DNA of 64,000 bases. It comes from CAIQJJ01 sp964606085 (lineage in GTDB: Bacteria; Chloroflexota; Anaerolineae; Anaerolineales; UBA4823). The stretch is taken from contig CAZSFD010000005.1 of assembly GCA_964606085.1 (NCBI GenBank), forward strand, positions 1-64,000, read 5' to 3'. Every line of letters begins with the position of its first letter. The first letter of the stretch is position 1. Made by a program: the position numbers and the translations under genes. Shown here piece after piece: positions 1 through 8,002 of the stretch. The notes under the pieces are model-generated. The model ran no database searches. It had not been told where the DNA came from and saw only the letters and a list, made by a program, of their open reading frames with translations.

Positions 1-1531
1 GGTAGTTGAAGAGATCGGTGGCGTCTGCGCCGATTTCGTCGTCGCAGGTGAACATGCCGATGTCTTCGTACAGGTTGGCGGTGATGGCATTGTAATTGCC
101 CGTGGAAAGGTGCAGGTAGCGGCGGATGCCCTCGCCTTCTTTGCGCACCACCAGCACGATTTTGGAGTGCGTTTTCAGCCCGAGCAAGCCATAGACCACG
201 TGTACGCCCTGGCTTTCCAACTTGCGCGCCCAGCCGATGTTGGATTCTTCATCGAAGCGAGCCTTTAGCTCAACCAGGACGGCCACCTGTTTGCGATTTT
301 CGGTGGCCTGGAGCAGGGCGTTGACTACCGGCGGGTTCTTGCCGACGCGATAGAGGGTTTGCTTGATAGCCAGCACATCGGGATCGGTGGCGGCGCTTTG
401 CAGGAAATCGATCACTGGCTGGAAGGAGTCGTAGGGGTGATGCAGCAAAATGTTACCGCACTGGATGGTCTCGAATATATTGCCATTCGGTTCGACACAG
501 TGTAAAGCCGTGGGGACGTTCGGTTTGTAGATTGGTTCACGCAGATCGGGCCGGTCCATCTGGCTCAGGCTGAACAAGGTGCTTAAACCCAGCGATCCAT
601 CCACCGGGTAGACATCGGCTGGCGTGATCGCCAGTTTTTCGACCAAAATTTGACGAATGCGATTGGGCATGCTGGGGTTGATGGTCAGGCGTACTACTGA
701 GCCGAAGCGTCGTTGACGCACGCTGTTTTCCATCGATTCCAACAGGTCATCCGCTTCCAGTTCCTGAATTTCCAGGTCGGCGTCGCGGGTGACGCGAAAA
801 GCGTGCGATTCGATGATTTCCATGCCGGGAAAGAGCGAGGGCAGGTTGGCGGCGATGATCTGATCGAGCCAGACGAAGTGGTATTCCTGAAACGTGGTGC
901 CGTCTTTGCGCTTTGCACCGCCTGAGCGTTTGAGCGGCACCAGGCGGGGCAGCGTGCCGGGGACTTTGAGGCGGGCAAAGCGTTCTTTGCCCTGCCTGTC
1001 GCGCACCATCACCGCCAGGTTGAGGCTCAGGTTGGAGATGTGTGGAAAGGGATGCCCCGGATCCACCGCCAGCGGCGTCAACACCGGAAAGACGTTCTGG
1101 TTGTAATAGGCTTCGGCTTCGCTGCACTGCTTCTCGGTCAGTTGATGATAGGAAAGGATGTGAATGCCGGCGTTTTTCAGGGCGGGGATGATTTCCTTGC
1201 TCCAGTACTCGTGCGCCTGGCGCATAATCTCCAATGCAACCTTGCGGATGGCGGTCAACTGCCGGGCGGGCGTCAACCCATCGGGGGGGACATCCTGAAC
1301 GCCGGCGTCCACCTGTTTTTTCAGGCCAGCCACGCGCACCATGAAGAACTCATCCAGGTTCGAGCCGACAATCGCCACGAATTTGACGCGATCCAGCAAG
1401 GGGGTGGTGGGGTCTTTGGCTTCATCGAGGACGCGGCGTTGGAATTCGAGTGCGCTCAACTCGCGGTTGATATACCATTCAGGCGCTAAAAGATTGATTG
1501 GGGCGGCAACGGTTTCGGGGTTATCGGACAT
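1..1531 (-). CDS. ppk1: Polyphosphate kinase 1 (3'-truncated by window edge)
   Basis: Makes polyphosphate from the gamma-phosphate of ATP. About 510 N-terminal residues are present; the C-terminal part lies beyond position 1. The translation starts MSDNPETVAAP and carries PPK1 hallmarks: an N-domain with NREL-ALEFQ and NLDEFFMVR, a head domain with VLTPLAVDPGHPFPHISN, then NILLHHPYDSF, a segment ending AIKQTLYR, and GLKTHSK, whose His455 matches the autophosphorylated His of the HxK motif, followed by a HLSTGNYN segment. The ATG at 1529-1531 lies inside the 3' end of the upstream glutaredoxin-like gene (11-nt overlap), so the two are probably translationally coupled. Family assignment is secure; only the missing end is unknown. 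Confidence 0.95.
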   Translation of the reverse strand, partial: MSDNPETVAAPINLLAPEWYINRELSALEFQRRVLDEAKDPTTPLLDRVKFVAIVGSNLDEFFMVRVAGLKKQVDAGVQDVPPDGLTPARQLTAIRKVALEIMRQAHEYWSKEIIPALKNAGIHILSYHQLTEKQCSEAEAYYNQNVFPVLTPLAVDPGHPFPHISNLSLNLAVMVRDRQGKERFARLKVPGTLPRLVPLKRSGGAKRKDGTTFQEYHFVWLDQIIAANLPSLFPGMEIIESHAFRVTRDADLEIQELEADDLLESMENSVRQRRFGSVVRLTINPSMPNRIRQILVEKLAITPADVYPVDGSLGLSTLFSLSQMDRPDLREPIYKPNVPTALHCVEPNGNIFETIQCGNILLHHPYDSFQPVIDFLQSAATDPDVLAIKQTLYRVGKNPPVVNALLQATENRKQVAVLVELKARFDEESNIGWARKLESQGVHVVYGLLGLKTHSKIVLVVRKEGEGIRRYLHLSTGNYNAITANLYEDIGMFTCDDEIGADATDLFNY

Positions 1532-1775
1532 GGGAGAGACCTATTTTTTTTGCCAGAGCCTCGGTGGAAGGCTCGACCAATTTGCTGCCATCTTCAAAGA
1601 TGATGGTGGGAACGCTGCGCATACCACCGTTTGCGTTCAGGACGAACTTTTCAGCTTCATGATCGCGGTCAATATCAATCCAGGTATAAGGGATGTTGTG
1701 TTTATCGAGAAAGCGGCGCACCCGGAAACAATCGCCGCACCAGGAAGAGCCGTAGACAGTGAAAGAGTTGGACAT
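1521..1775 (-). CDS. Glutaredoxin/mycoredoxin-like thiol-disulfide protein
   Basis: An 84-residue thioredoxin-fold protein beginning MSNSFTVYGSSWCGDCFRVRRFL. The active site is Cys-Gly-Asp-Cys near residue 13, followed by the cis-Pro loop SVPTIIF and a C-terminal helix. Length and layout fit NrdH/mycoredoxin-type glutaredoxins, which reduce mixed disulfides in the cytoplasm; CGDC is close to the WCGYC/WCPxC types. The start is chosen at 1773-1775 because homology begins there and longer readings add unrelated sequence. The gene overlaps ppk1 downstream. A TATAAT box sits only 9 nt upstream of the ATG, which would give a leaderless or near-leaderless mRNA. The physiological reductant is unknown. 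Confidence 0.85.
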   Translation of the reverse strand: MSNSFTVYGSSWCGDCFRVRRFLDKHNIPYTWIDIDRDHEAEKFVLNANGGMRSVPTIIFEDGSKLVEPSTEALAKKIGLSHVR

Positions 1776-1784
1776 AGGAAGATT

Positions 1785-1790
1785 ATTATA
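1785..1790 (-). promoter_or_regulatory. Putative -10 box of the glutaredoxin-ppk1 operon
   Basis: The minus strand reads TATAAT followed by nine bases and then the ATG at 1775. Transcription would start about 7 nt after the box, at or next to the start codon, and no Shine-Dalgarno sequence is present. No good -35 is visible at standard spacing. The call rests on consensus match only. Confidence 0.45.
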
Positions 1791-1823
1791 CACAACACAC
1801 CTGTTAGCAAGTCGGCAGCAGGG

Positions 1824-1874
1824 AAATGTTAACATTTGCTCGTGATGATCATCTACCGCTACTGGGCTTATAAT
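1824..1874 (+). promoter_or_regulatory. Two palindromes and a -10 box between divergent genes
   Basis: Between the divergent glutaredoxin and ABM genes lie a perfect 14-bp palindrome, AAATGTTAACATTT (1824-1837), and a perfect 10-bp palindrome, GATGATCATC (1844-1853). A consensus TATAAT (1869-1874) precedes the ABM gene by 33 nt. The palindromes sit where a dimeric repressor or activator could control both directions. No regulator is encoded next to them. The -35 for the plus strand is not recognisable, consistent with activator-dependent transcription, but that is speculation. Confidence 0.5.
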
Positions 1875-1907
1875 GCGCAAAATCCTCTATCTACAGGAGT
1901 CAGCCCC

Positions 1908-2231
1908 ATGTTCATCGTCCACGTTCATGTCCATGTTAAACCCGAATGGGTAGACGCTTTCATTGCCGCCAGCCTGGATAATGCCCGTAACAGCGTGCAG
2001 GAACCCGGCGTGGCGCGCTTCGATGTGGTGCAGCAAGCCGACGACGCCACGCGCTTCGTGCTGGTCGAGGTCTACCACACGCCCGAGGCCGCCGCCCAAC
2101 ACAAAGAGACAGCCCACTACGCCCGCTGGCGTGATGCCGTGGCCGAAATGATGGCCGAACCGCGCCATTCGGTGAAATATGTCAATTGTTTTCCGGGGGA
2201 AGATGGGTGGAAGGGGGCAGGGGGCAAGTAG
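1908..2231 (+). CDS. Antibiotic biosynthesis monooxygenase (ABM) fold protein
   Basis: A 107-residue protein starting MFIVHVHVHVKPEWVDAF, with the ferredoxin-like alpha-beta ABM/LsrG pattern: an alternating N-terminal strand, NSVQEPGVARFDVVQQ, a second strand FVLVEVYHTPEAAAQHK, then HYARWRDAV. Members act as cofactor-free monooxygenases, or as epimerase/isomerases such as LsrG; which applies here cannot be told. A good ribosome binding site (caggag, 1894-1899) precedes the ATG. The last eight or so residues (GWKGAGGK) are encoded by the start of a G-rich iterated repeat, so the natural C-terminus has probably drifted into the spacer. Confidence 0.8.
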   Translation: MFIVHVHVHVKPEWVDAFIAASLDNARNSVQEPGVARFDVVQQADDATRFVLVEVYHTPEAAAQHKETAHYARWRDAVAEMMAEPRHSVKYVNCFPGEDGWKGAGGK

Positions 2232-2355
2232 TAAGGGGCAGGGAGCAAGGAGCAAGTAGCAAGGGGCAGGGAGCAAGTAGCAGGGAGCAAGAGGTAGGTG
2301 GCAAGTCGAGAGTCTGACCTGCCACCTGCCACCTGCTCCCTTCTCCCTTCCACCT
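2213..2355. repeat. Iterated-word G-rich spacer with inverted arm
   Basis: A purine-rich block repeats variants of GGGGCAGGGAGCAAGTAGC from about 2213 to 2305 and is followed by a pyrimidine-rich arm with complementary words: AGGTGGCA (2296-2303) pairs with TGCCACCT (2320-2327), and GGGAGCA pairs with TGCTCCC. It lies between convergent genes and encodes the tail of the ABM protein. It could act as a bidirectional terminator, but there is no T-run. Similar word-iterating spacers recur near 55.7 and 59.8 kb with different words. Confidence 0.7.
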
Positions 2356-2361
2356 GCCCTC

Positions 2362-4614
2362 TCAAAACAGGCGCATTTGCGGGGTTGTTTCGGTCAATGG
2401 GTCGGCGGCGAGGTGTTCGTCGAGGGTGGCCAGGGTCAGGGCATCGGGTGGGCGGTCGAGCAGGGCGCGCAGGTGGCGGAATTTGAGGAAGCGCGCACCT
2501 TGCTCGATAGCCTGCTGCAAGCGCGGGTCGCGTTTGAGCTTGCAGGCGATCAGGTCGGCGCGGCTGCCGGGGACGACGAGGATGGTCTGCGCCAGCGGGG
2601 ATTCAGGCTGCAACAGCACACCACTCAACATGGCGGAGGCTTTGAGGTAGAACCAGTAACGCGTGGTGCCACCGGCGTCCACCCAGCGCAGCGGGCTTGG
2701 GTCGAGGGCGCGTAAGCCCAGGCGGTCGGCCAGTTGGACGAGATTGGCCTGTGCTGCGGCCAGATCGTCGCGGCGGGCGGCGGGTTGTTCGGAGGGGCGC
2801 AGTTTCCAGCGGTCGGGGGCGATTTGCTCGGCGTAGGAGGCCAGGCAGCGCCGCACATATTCTTCACCGGGGGTGAGCAGGTTGGTAAATTCCTGGCATA
2901 GGGCGGTTTGCAGCTCGGCAAAAGAAAATTGTTCGTGGGTCACTGCAAAGTTGACCAGCGCCTTTTCCACACGGTCAGACAGCGGTTGGGCGCTTTCGTT
3001 GGCCTGGCGCAGCCACCATAGGCCCGTTTCGAGCGTTTCACCGACGTTGTAGCGCAGGAAACCGCCGCGGTAGGTGAGTATCTCACGCAATGCGGTTTGC
3101 ACCTGGGCATACAGATCGGCGGGTGTCGGTTCTTGTGTCTGGATGCGAAAGCAAGTTTGGCGGCCCATGCCAAGCAAGGCGGCTGCCGTCAGGTGAAGGT
3201 GATCGGCAGGTTCGCCGCGGTCGCGCAAAAAAGACAGGCTGGTTTCGAGGCCGTGACGATGGAGATATTCGACTTTACCGCCGTTTTGTTGGGCGTTTTG
3301 GCCGCGCTGCCACCACACCTGGGCCATGGTGGGTTCATCGCTCAGCGCCAGGGCTTGCAGGTCGAAGCCGCTATGCCCGGCAGAGATTGTCGCCGCGCTG
3401 AGAAAACCGCTTTCCACCGGGCTGAGCAGGCCGAAAAAGGGCGTGTGTTCGGGCAGGTTTTCGGCCAGGCTGCCCAGGGCGGCGCTGAGGGCGGTGGTGT
3501 GCCAGGCCCAATCGTAGCGGCGGCGTTGCAGCACGCTGGCGAATGGCCCAATGGCCTCGTGTCCCCACAGCCAGCCCGCCCACAGCGCGCACAGCGTCCA
3601 AAATGCCTGGTTAGGGCGCGGCAGGGCGGCGGCCACCGCGGCGATGGGCAGCCGGGGGAGTTCGTCGGCCAGGTGTTTCAGGCGGCCCTCGAAGATGCAG
3701 ATGCCGCCCTGTCCGTCAGGAGGCAGTTCGGGCCAGGTGGTGAGCGCAACGGGCGTGTCGTCGCTGGCCCAGGTTTGCACGGCATCTTCCAGCGCCAGCC
3801 ACAGGTTGTTTTCGCGCCAGCGCGGCGGGCTGATCAGTTGCAGCGGACGCTCGCGGCCCGAAGGCACTGCCCAAAGCGTATTGCCAGCGTTGCTGGCGTT
3901 GAGCAGCAGGGCGGTGAGAGCGGCTTGTTGGTCGGGCGGCAGGCGCAGCGCCAACGATTTGTTGATCAGCGTGACCAGGGCATACACCGCCCGCGGCAGG
4001 TAAACGGCGAGGGCTTCTTCCACATGCGGGCGGTTGGGATCGTTGAGCGGGGCCACTCGTTCGAGGGCGCGGGCGTGGTGCAGGCCGCGGTTGGCGGTGA
4101 AGCGGGCGGCGCGTTCGGCGTCGGCGGTGTTGGCGGCGGCCTCGCCGTCGAAGCGGCAGTGCGGGCAGGTGTAGCGTTTGGCGTAAGGGGCGGGGGCGTC
4201 GCGTTCCCACAGAAACGCCTCGACCATCACGGCCGCGTTGCAGCGCTGGCATTCGCTGGCATACAGGGCGCGGATGTGCGGCTCGATGCGCTCATCCCCT
4301 TTGTTGGCTGCGGCTAATTCGGCCAGGGCAGCCCGCAGTGTTTTTTGCTGCGGGGCGCGGGCGGTGAAATCGAGAAGGAAGCGGGTGATGGGATTGTTGG
4401 CGGCCACCAGCACACGGTAGCCGGCGCGGGCGGCTTCGAGCGCCAGGTGCGGGGCTGCCCCGAAGGGATCGAGGATCAATCCCTGGGCCGGGTCAGGCAG
4501 GTTGGCGCGCAGCCATGCGCTGATGACGCCGGTGGGGATGGGCGGTAAGTAGCGCCCCAGGGGGATGGTCTTTTCGGTGGATACGCCAGGCAGGTAAGGC
4601 AAGAGGCGGGTCAT
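2362..4614 (-). CDS. Methyltransferase-like protein with zinc ribbon, catalytic motif degenerate
   Basis: A 750-residue cytoplasmic protein. The N-terminus resembles adenine-specific DNA methylases of the DUF1156/COG1743 kind: a SAM-site-like LDPFGAAPHLALEAARAG (about 48-65) then VLVAANNP (68-75), and a four-Cys zinc ribbon (Cys122, Cys125, Cys150, Cys153) inserted after it. Where those enzymes carry the catalytic (D/N)PP(Y/F) motif, this protein has ALPRPNQAFW (about 329-338) before an aromatic segment that otherwise looks like the family. Motif I is also weakened (FGAAP rather than FxGSG). I infer a non-catalytic or altered descendant. The C-terminal 350 residues are unassigned. No restriction partner is adjacent. 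The start at 4612-4614 has no Shine-Dalgarno sequence. Confidence 0.55.
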   Translation of the reverse strand: MTRLLPYLPGVSTEKTIPLGRYLPPIPTGVISAWLRANLPDPAQGLILDPFGAAPHLALEAARAGYRVLVAANNPITRFLLDFTARAPQQKTLRAALAELAAANKGDERIEPHIRALYASECQRCNAAVMVEAFLWERDAPAPYAKRYTCPHCRFDGEAAANTADAERAARFTANRGLHHARALERVAPLNDPNRPHVEEALAVYLPRAVYALVTLINKSLALRLPPDQQAALTALLLNASNAGNTLWAVPSGRERPLQLISPPRWRENNLWLALEDAVQTWASDDTPVALTTWPELPPDGQGGICIFEGRLKHLADELPRLPIAAVAAALPRPNQAFWTLCALWAGWLWGHEAIGPFASVLQRRRYDWAWHTTALSAALGSLAENLPEHTPFFGLLSPVESGFLSAATISAGHSGFDLQALALSDEPTMAQVWWQRGQNAQQNGGKVEYLHRHGLETSLSFLRDRGEPADHLHLTAAALLGMGRQTCFRIQTQEPTPADLYAQVQTALREILTYRGGFLRYNVGETLETGLWWLRQANESAQPLSDRVEKALVNFAVTHEQFSFAELQTALCQEFTNLLTPGEEYVRRCLASYAEQIAPDRWKLRPSEQPAARRDDLAAAQANLVQLADRLGLRALDPSPLRWVDAGGTTRYWFYLKASAMLSGVLLQPESPLAQTILVVPGSRADLIACKLKRDPRLQQAIEQGARFLKFRHLRALLDRPPDALTLATLDEHLAADPLTETTPQMRLF

Positions 4615-4668
4615 TAAGTAATTGTAGCATCAAGTATCGAAACGAAAGCGATGTCACATCGGGTTGGG

Positions 4669-4696
4669 TTTTGAATTGGGCAGAATAGGGTAAAAT
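4669..4696 (+). promoter_or_regulatory. Possible promoter of the 4741 gene
   Basis: TTTTGA (4669-4674), a 16-bp spacer and TAAAAT (4691-4696) lie 44 nt upstream of the preferred start of the following gene. The match is moderate and rests on consensus alone. Confidence 0.3.
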
Positions 4697-4740
4697 CGCC
4701 CTGGACAGGTTTCCGGTGTCATTTCATGGTCGAGGCCATT

Positions 4741-5316
4741 ATGCCAATTTTGCCGACATCCTTGATTCTGGTTGCCGTGATCGGCGATCCTCGTGATTTG
4801 GAGATCGCCCGTTTGTTGGGCTGGTATCGCATCCCGCTCAAAAGCGCGCCGAAGGTGGTGGCGGCAGATTACCTGGCTTTTTATCAGACTGCCGCTTTTG
4901 GGGAAAACAAATGGCGCATAGATTACGTGGCCGCCGTGCGGGGCAACGAACTGACCACTCGGGTCGAACTGCTGCGCGACGAACCCGATCACCCGCGGGC
5001 GCATGAAGAGTATTACAAACTGGCCCTGGGCCCTTTGGAGCGCCTGCCGCAGCCCATTGTGGCCGACAAGTGGCGGCGTGTGACCTTTCTGTATTCGACG
5101 GGGGAGTATTTTTTACGGGCGAAGACCCTGCACGATCTGGTGCTGCATTCGGATGAGCGACAAATTCTCTGGCAGGCATTGCGCGAACGCGCCGAGCAAA
5201 ACCAGGCCTATCACGTCGAACTGCCGCAAGACCTGGATGCGCTGGCTTTGGCGTTGTTGTTGGGCATTCGTGAGGATGCCGCCGCGTATGAAAGCTCTGA
5301 TACGTCAATTTTATAG
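4741..5316 (+). CDS. Conserved-looking protein of unknown function
   Basis: 191 residues from MPILPTSLILVAVIGDPRDLEIARLL. I do not recognise the family. The protein is mixed alpha/beta and soluble, with a basic-aromatic core (ENKWRIDYVAAVRGNELTTRVELL) followed by an Asp-His-Pro-Arg-rich stretch and KWRRVTFLYSTGEYFLRAKTLHDL. The alternating charged strand pattern is vaguely like restriction-endonuclease folds, but no PD-(D/E)xK motif is clear. An earlier ATG at 4726 is possible; 4741 is preferred because GAGG (4732-4735) sits five bases before it. It stands alone between a convergent-side methyltransferase-like gene and the protease gene. Confidence 0.6.
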   Translation: MPILPTSLILVAVIGDPRDLEIARLLGWYRIPLKSAPKVVAADYLAFYQTAAFGENKWRIDYVAAVRGNELTTRVELLRDEPDHPRAHEEYYKLALGPLERLPQPIVADKWRRVTFLYSTGEYFLRAKTLHDLVLHSDERQILWQALRERAEQNQAYHVELPQDLDALALALLLGIREDAAAYESSDTSIL

Positions 5317-5395
5317 GAGGAGGTGGTAGGTTGCCGTCGTTGGTCTTTTTAATGCAGGTATAAGTGAAATTTGGCTTTTAATTAAGGAGAACCCG

Positions 5396-7687
5396 ATGTT
5401 GAAATCTTACAAACTCATCTCGCTCGTTTTGGCTATGCTCCTGGTGATTGGCGGCGGTCTCTCGTTCATGTTCCAGCCCCAAATTGCCCGCTCGCAGCAG
5501 GCAAGCCGCCCCCTTTTGCAGTTGCCGACTGCTCAGTTGATCATCAAATACCGCGAAACGGCCAATGTTCACCTGGCTGGTCCCGATCTGGTGAATGAAA
5601 TGGAACGTTTGAGCGCGGCAGCCGGCGTGACGATTGACTATTTCCGCCCGATGTCTGGCGATGCGCATGTGTTGAAGCTGCCTCAGGCCATGCCTGAAAG
5701 TGATGCGCAGGCTATCGCCGACCGGCTGGCGGCCCTGCCTGAGGTGGCCTACGCCGAACCCGATGCGATCCTGTTCCCCATGGGCACCGGCGCTACCCCC
5801 AACGATCCCGAATATAACAATCAATGGCACTATGCCGCGCCCGGCGACGACCACTACGGCATTGATGCGCCTGCCGCCTGGGATATTTCCACCGGCTCGG
5901 CCTCCGTGTTCGTGGCCGTCCTCGATACCGGCATCACCGATCACCCCGATCTGGCTGGCCGCTGGACGGGCGGCTACGACTTCATCTCGAATGATTTTTT
6001 CGCCAACGATGGCGGCGGGCGGGATGCTGACCCCCACGACCCCGGTGACTGGGTGGCCGCCAACGAGTGCGGCGGGTCGCATTCGGCCCAGGATAGTTCC
6101 TGGCACGGCACGCACGTGGCTGGCACGATTGGCGCCGCCACCAACAATGGCAGCGGCGTGGCTGGCGTCAACTGGAACTCGAAAATCCTGCCGGTGCGTG
6201 TGTTGGGCAAATGCGGCGGCATGTCTTCGGATATTGCCGATGGCATGAGCTGGGCGGCTGGCTTGCCCGTTCCGGGCGTGCCCAATAACCCCAACCCGGC
6301 CAAAGTGATCAACATGAGCCTGGGCGGTTATGGCGCATGCACGTCTACCTATCAAAACGTGATCAATGCGGTGGTGGCGGCTGGTGCCACGCTGGTGATC
6401 AGTTCGGGCAACAGCGATGATAATTCGCTGTATTATCGTCCGGGCAACTGCGACAACGTCATCACGGTTTCAGCCACCAATCGTTATGGCGGGCGGGCCT
6501 ATTACAGCAATTATGGCGCGACGGTGGAAATCAGCGCGCCCGGCGGCGCACAGAACTATGCCAATGACCCCAACGGCGTCCTTTCCACGCTCAACGCTGG
6601 CGACACCAGCCCCTCCACGCCGAACTACGAATACTACCAGGGCACCAGCATGGCTGCCCCGCACGTGGCGGGTGTGGCGTCCTTGCTCTATTCGGTAGAC
6701 CCATCGCTGACGCCGGCGGAAGTTCTCTCGGTGCTGCAAACGACAGCCACCACATTCCCCGCCGATAGCGAGACACACCCCTGCAGCACGCCCGGCAACT
6801 GCGGCAGCGGCATTGTCAATGCCGCCGCGGCGCTGCGCGAAGTGGCCGACCTGCCCTTGCCGCCTGATTTGCAGCCGATTAGCAATGCCGATGGCGATGG
6901 CGCTTATGTGGTGGCCTGGAACCGCGAAGTGCCAGCCCTGACCGCTCTGGCCCCGGCCCTCTCGTCGGCTTCCGACGCCACCTATAAAATCTACCTGCCC
7001 TTGCTGGCCAGAGATTTCGATGGCCGCGTGTTCACCCTGCAAGAAGATGACAACAGCGCCTTCACCTCTCCGACCGATGTCTACGTGGGAACAGGTATGT
7101 CAGTGGGCATGACGGGTAAGACGCCAGGTACCTATTACTACCGGGCGAAGGCCACCAAGCCGCAGGGCAGTTCGAGTTGGAGCGTGACGCGCTCGGTGGT
7201 TGTCCTATCTGGTACGCCGCCTACGGCAACGCTGCCGCCTACACCGACGGTACCTCCCACACCCGAAGAAGGTTGGTCAGACTTTGAGTTACAGGTGCTT
7301 GCTCTGGCCAACCAGGAGCGCGCCAACGATGGTTGCGGCGTGGCGCTCGCGGCCAACGACCTGCTGCAACAGGCTGCCGACCTGCACAGCGCCGACATGG
7401 TCGCCCGCGACTTCTTCAGCCACACCAATCCCGATGGCAAAGACCCCGGCGACCGCCTGGATGATATCGGCTACATCTGGTGGAGCTGGGGAGAAAACAT
7501 TGCCGCAGGGTATTCCACACCGGCTGCGGTGATGGCGGGCTGGATGGCAAGTTCAGGCCACCGCGCCAACATCTTGAATTGCGATTTCACCGAGATTGGC
7601 ATTGGGCATGTGTACGATGCGGGTGACTCAGGCGATGAGATTTGGTATCACTATTGGACGATGGTGCTGGCCACACCCTGGGAATAA
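5396..7687 (+). CDS. Secreted S8 subtilisin-like protease with C-terminal CAP domain
   Basis: 763 residues. The N-terminal signal peptide ends near residue 34. An I9-like propeptide (about 45-128, ending AEPDAILFP) precedes the S8 catalytic domain with Asp177 (AVLDTG), His237 (WHGTHVAGT), oxyanion Asn339 (SSGN) and Ser418 (GTSMAAPHVAG). A Pro/Thr linker follows, with the motif IYLPLLA at about 532-538, then a CAP/SCP domain (about 628-760) showing HSADMVARDFFSHTNPDG, WGENIAAG and SGHRANIL. It is predicted to be exported and self-processed, degrading extracellular protein; the CAP domain's role is unknown. AAGGAGA (5384-5390) is an excellent ribosome binding site. It is closely related to the next protease gene, suggesting tandem duplication. 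Confidence 0.92.
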   Translation: MLKSYKLISLVLAMLLVIGGGLSFMFQPQIARSQQASRPLLQLPTAQLIIKYRETANVHLAGPDLVNEMERLSAAAGVTIDYFRPMSGDAHVLKLPQAMPESDAQAIADRLAALPEVAYAEPDAILFPMGTGATPNDPEYNNQWHYAAPGDDHYGIDAPAAWDISTGSASVFVAVLDTGITDHPDLAGRWTGGYDFISNDFFANDGGGRDADPHDPGDWVAANECGGSHSAQDSSWHGTHVAGTIGAATNNGSGVAGVNWNSKILPVRVLGKCGGMSSDIADGMSWAAGLPVPGVPNNPNPAKVINMSLGGYGACTSTYQNVINAVVAAGATLVISSGNSDDNSLYYRPGNCDNVITVSATNRYGGRAYYSNYGATVEISAPGGAQNYANDPNGVLSTLNAGDTSPSTPNYEYYQGTSMAAPHVAGVASLLYSVDPSLTPAEVLSVLQTTATTFPADSETHPCSTPGNCGSGIVNAAAALREVADLPLPPDLQPISNADGDGAYVVAWNREVPALTALAPALSSASDATYKIYLPLLARDFDGRVFTLQEDDNSAFTSPTDVYVGTGMSVGMTGKTPGTYYYRAKATKPQGSSSWSVTRSVVVLSGTPPTATLPPTPTVPPTPEEGWSDFELQVLALANQERANDGCGVALAANDLLQQAADLHSADMVARDFFSHTNPDGKDPGDRLDDIGYIWWSWGENIAAGYSTPAAVMAGWMASSGHRANILNCDFTEIGIGHVYDAGDSGDEIWYHYWTMVLATPWE

Positions 7688-7704
7688 CCCCCCTCTCTCA
7701 ACCT

Positions 7705-7736
7705 CACTCGGCGCGGCCACCTGGCCGCGCCGAGTG
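7705..7736 (+). terminator. Strong 14-bp hairpin after the protease-CAP gene
   Basis: A perfect 14-bp stem (CACTCGGCGCGGCC with GGCCGCGCCGAGTG) closes a 4-nt loop, 17 nt after the stop codon. No T-run follows, so it may stabilise the mRNA end or act in factor-dependent termination rather than as a classical intrinsic terminator. Confidence 0.6.
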
Positions 7737-7791
7737 CGTTAACAGGACGATTGGCCTCGTCACGACCGCGTTATCTTCAGCGCCGCCGCAC

Positions 7792-7887
7792 TGCCGGGCA
7801 ATCGCCCGCGTGTTCAATGGATGAAAATGGTAGTGACGACGTAAGTCGTGCTGCCACTACTTGCCTGACGACTTACGTCGTCACTAC
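7792..7887. repeat. Dispersed palindromic element, copy 1
   Basis: The 315-base gap 7688-8002 holds this element and the preceding hairpin, and no gene that I can support. A 39-bp lead (7792-7830, TGCCGGGC...AAATGG) runs into a perfect 20-bp inverted repeat: GTAGTGACGACGTAAGTCGT (7830-7849) and its complement (7868-7887), with an 18-nt loop. The lead matches 32 of 39 bases of 15621-15659, which also precedes a perfect hairpin with an unrelated stem. Both copies flank protease genes. Shared lead plus variable stem suggests a small non-autonomous or REP-like element. Confidence 0.7.
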
Positions 7888-8002
7888 AAAATGGGCTATT
7901 TTCAAAGCAGAGCCAGGTTTCATCCACGCAGGCAGGCCGACAGGCTGTGATAAACTTGCCTCAACTGGCGGCGGCGAGCCGCCCCTACCTGGAGCATTGA
8001 CC

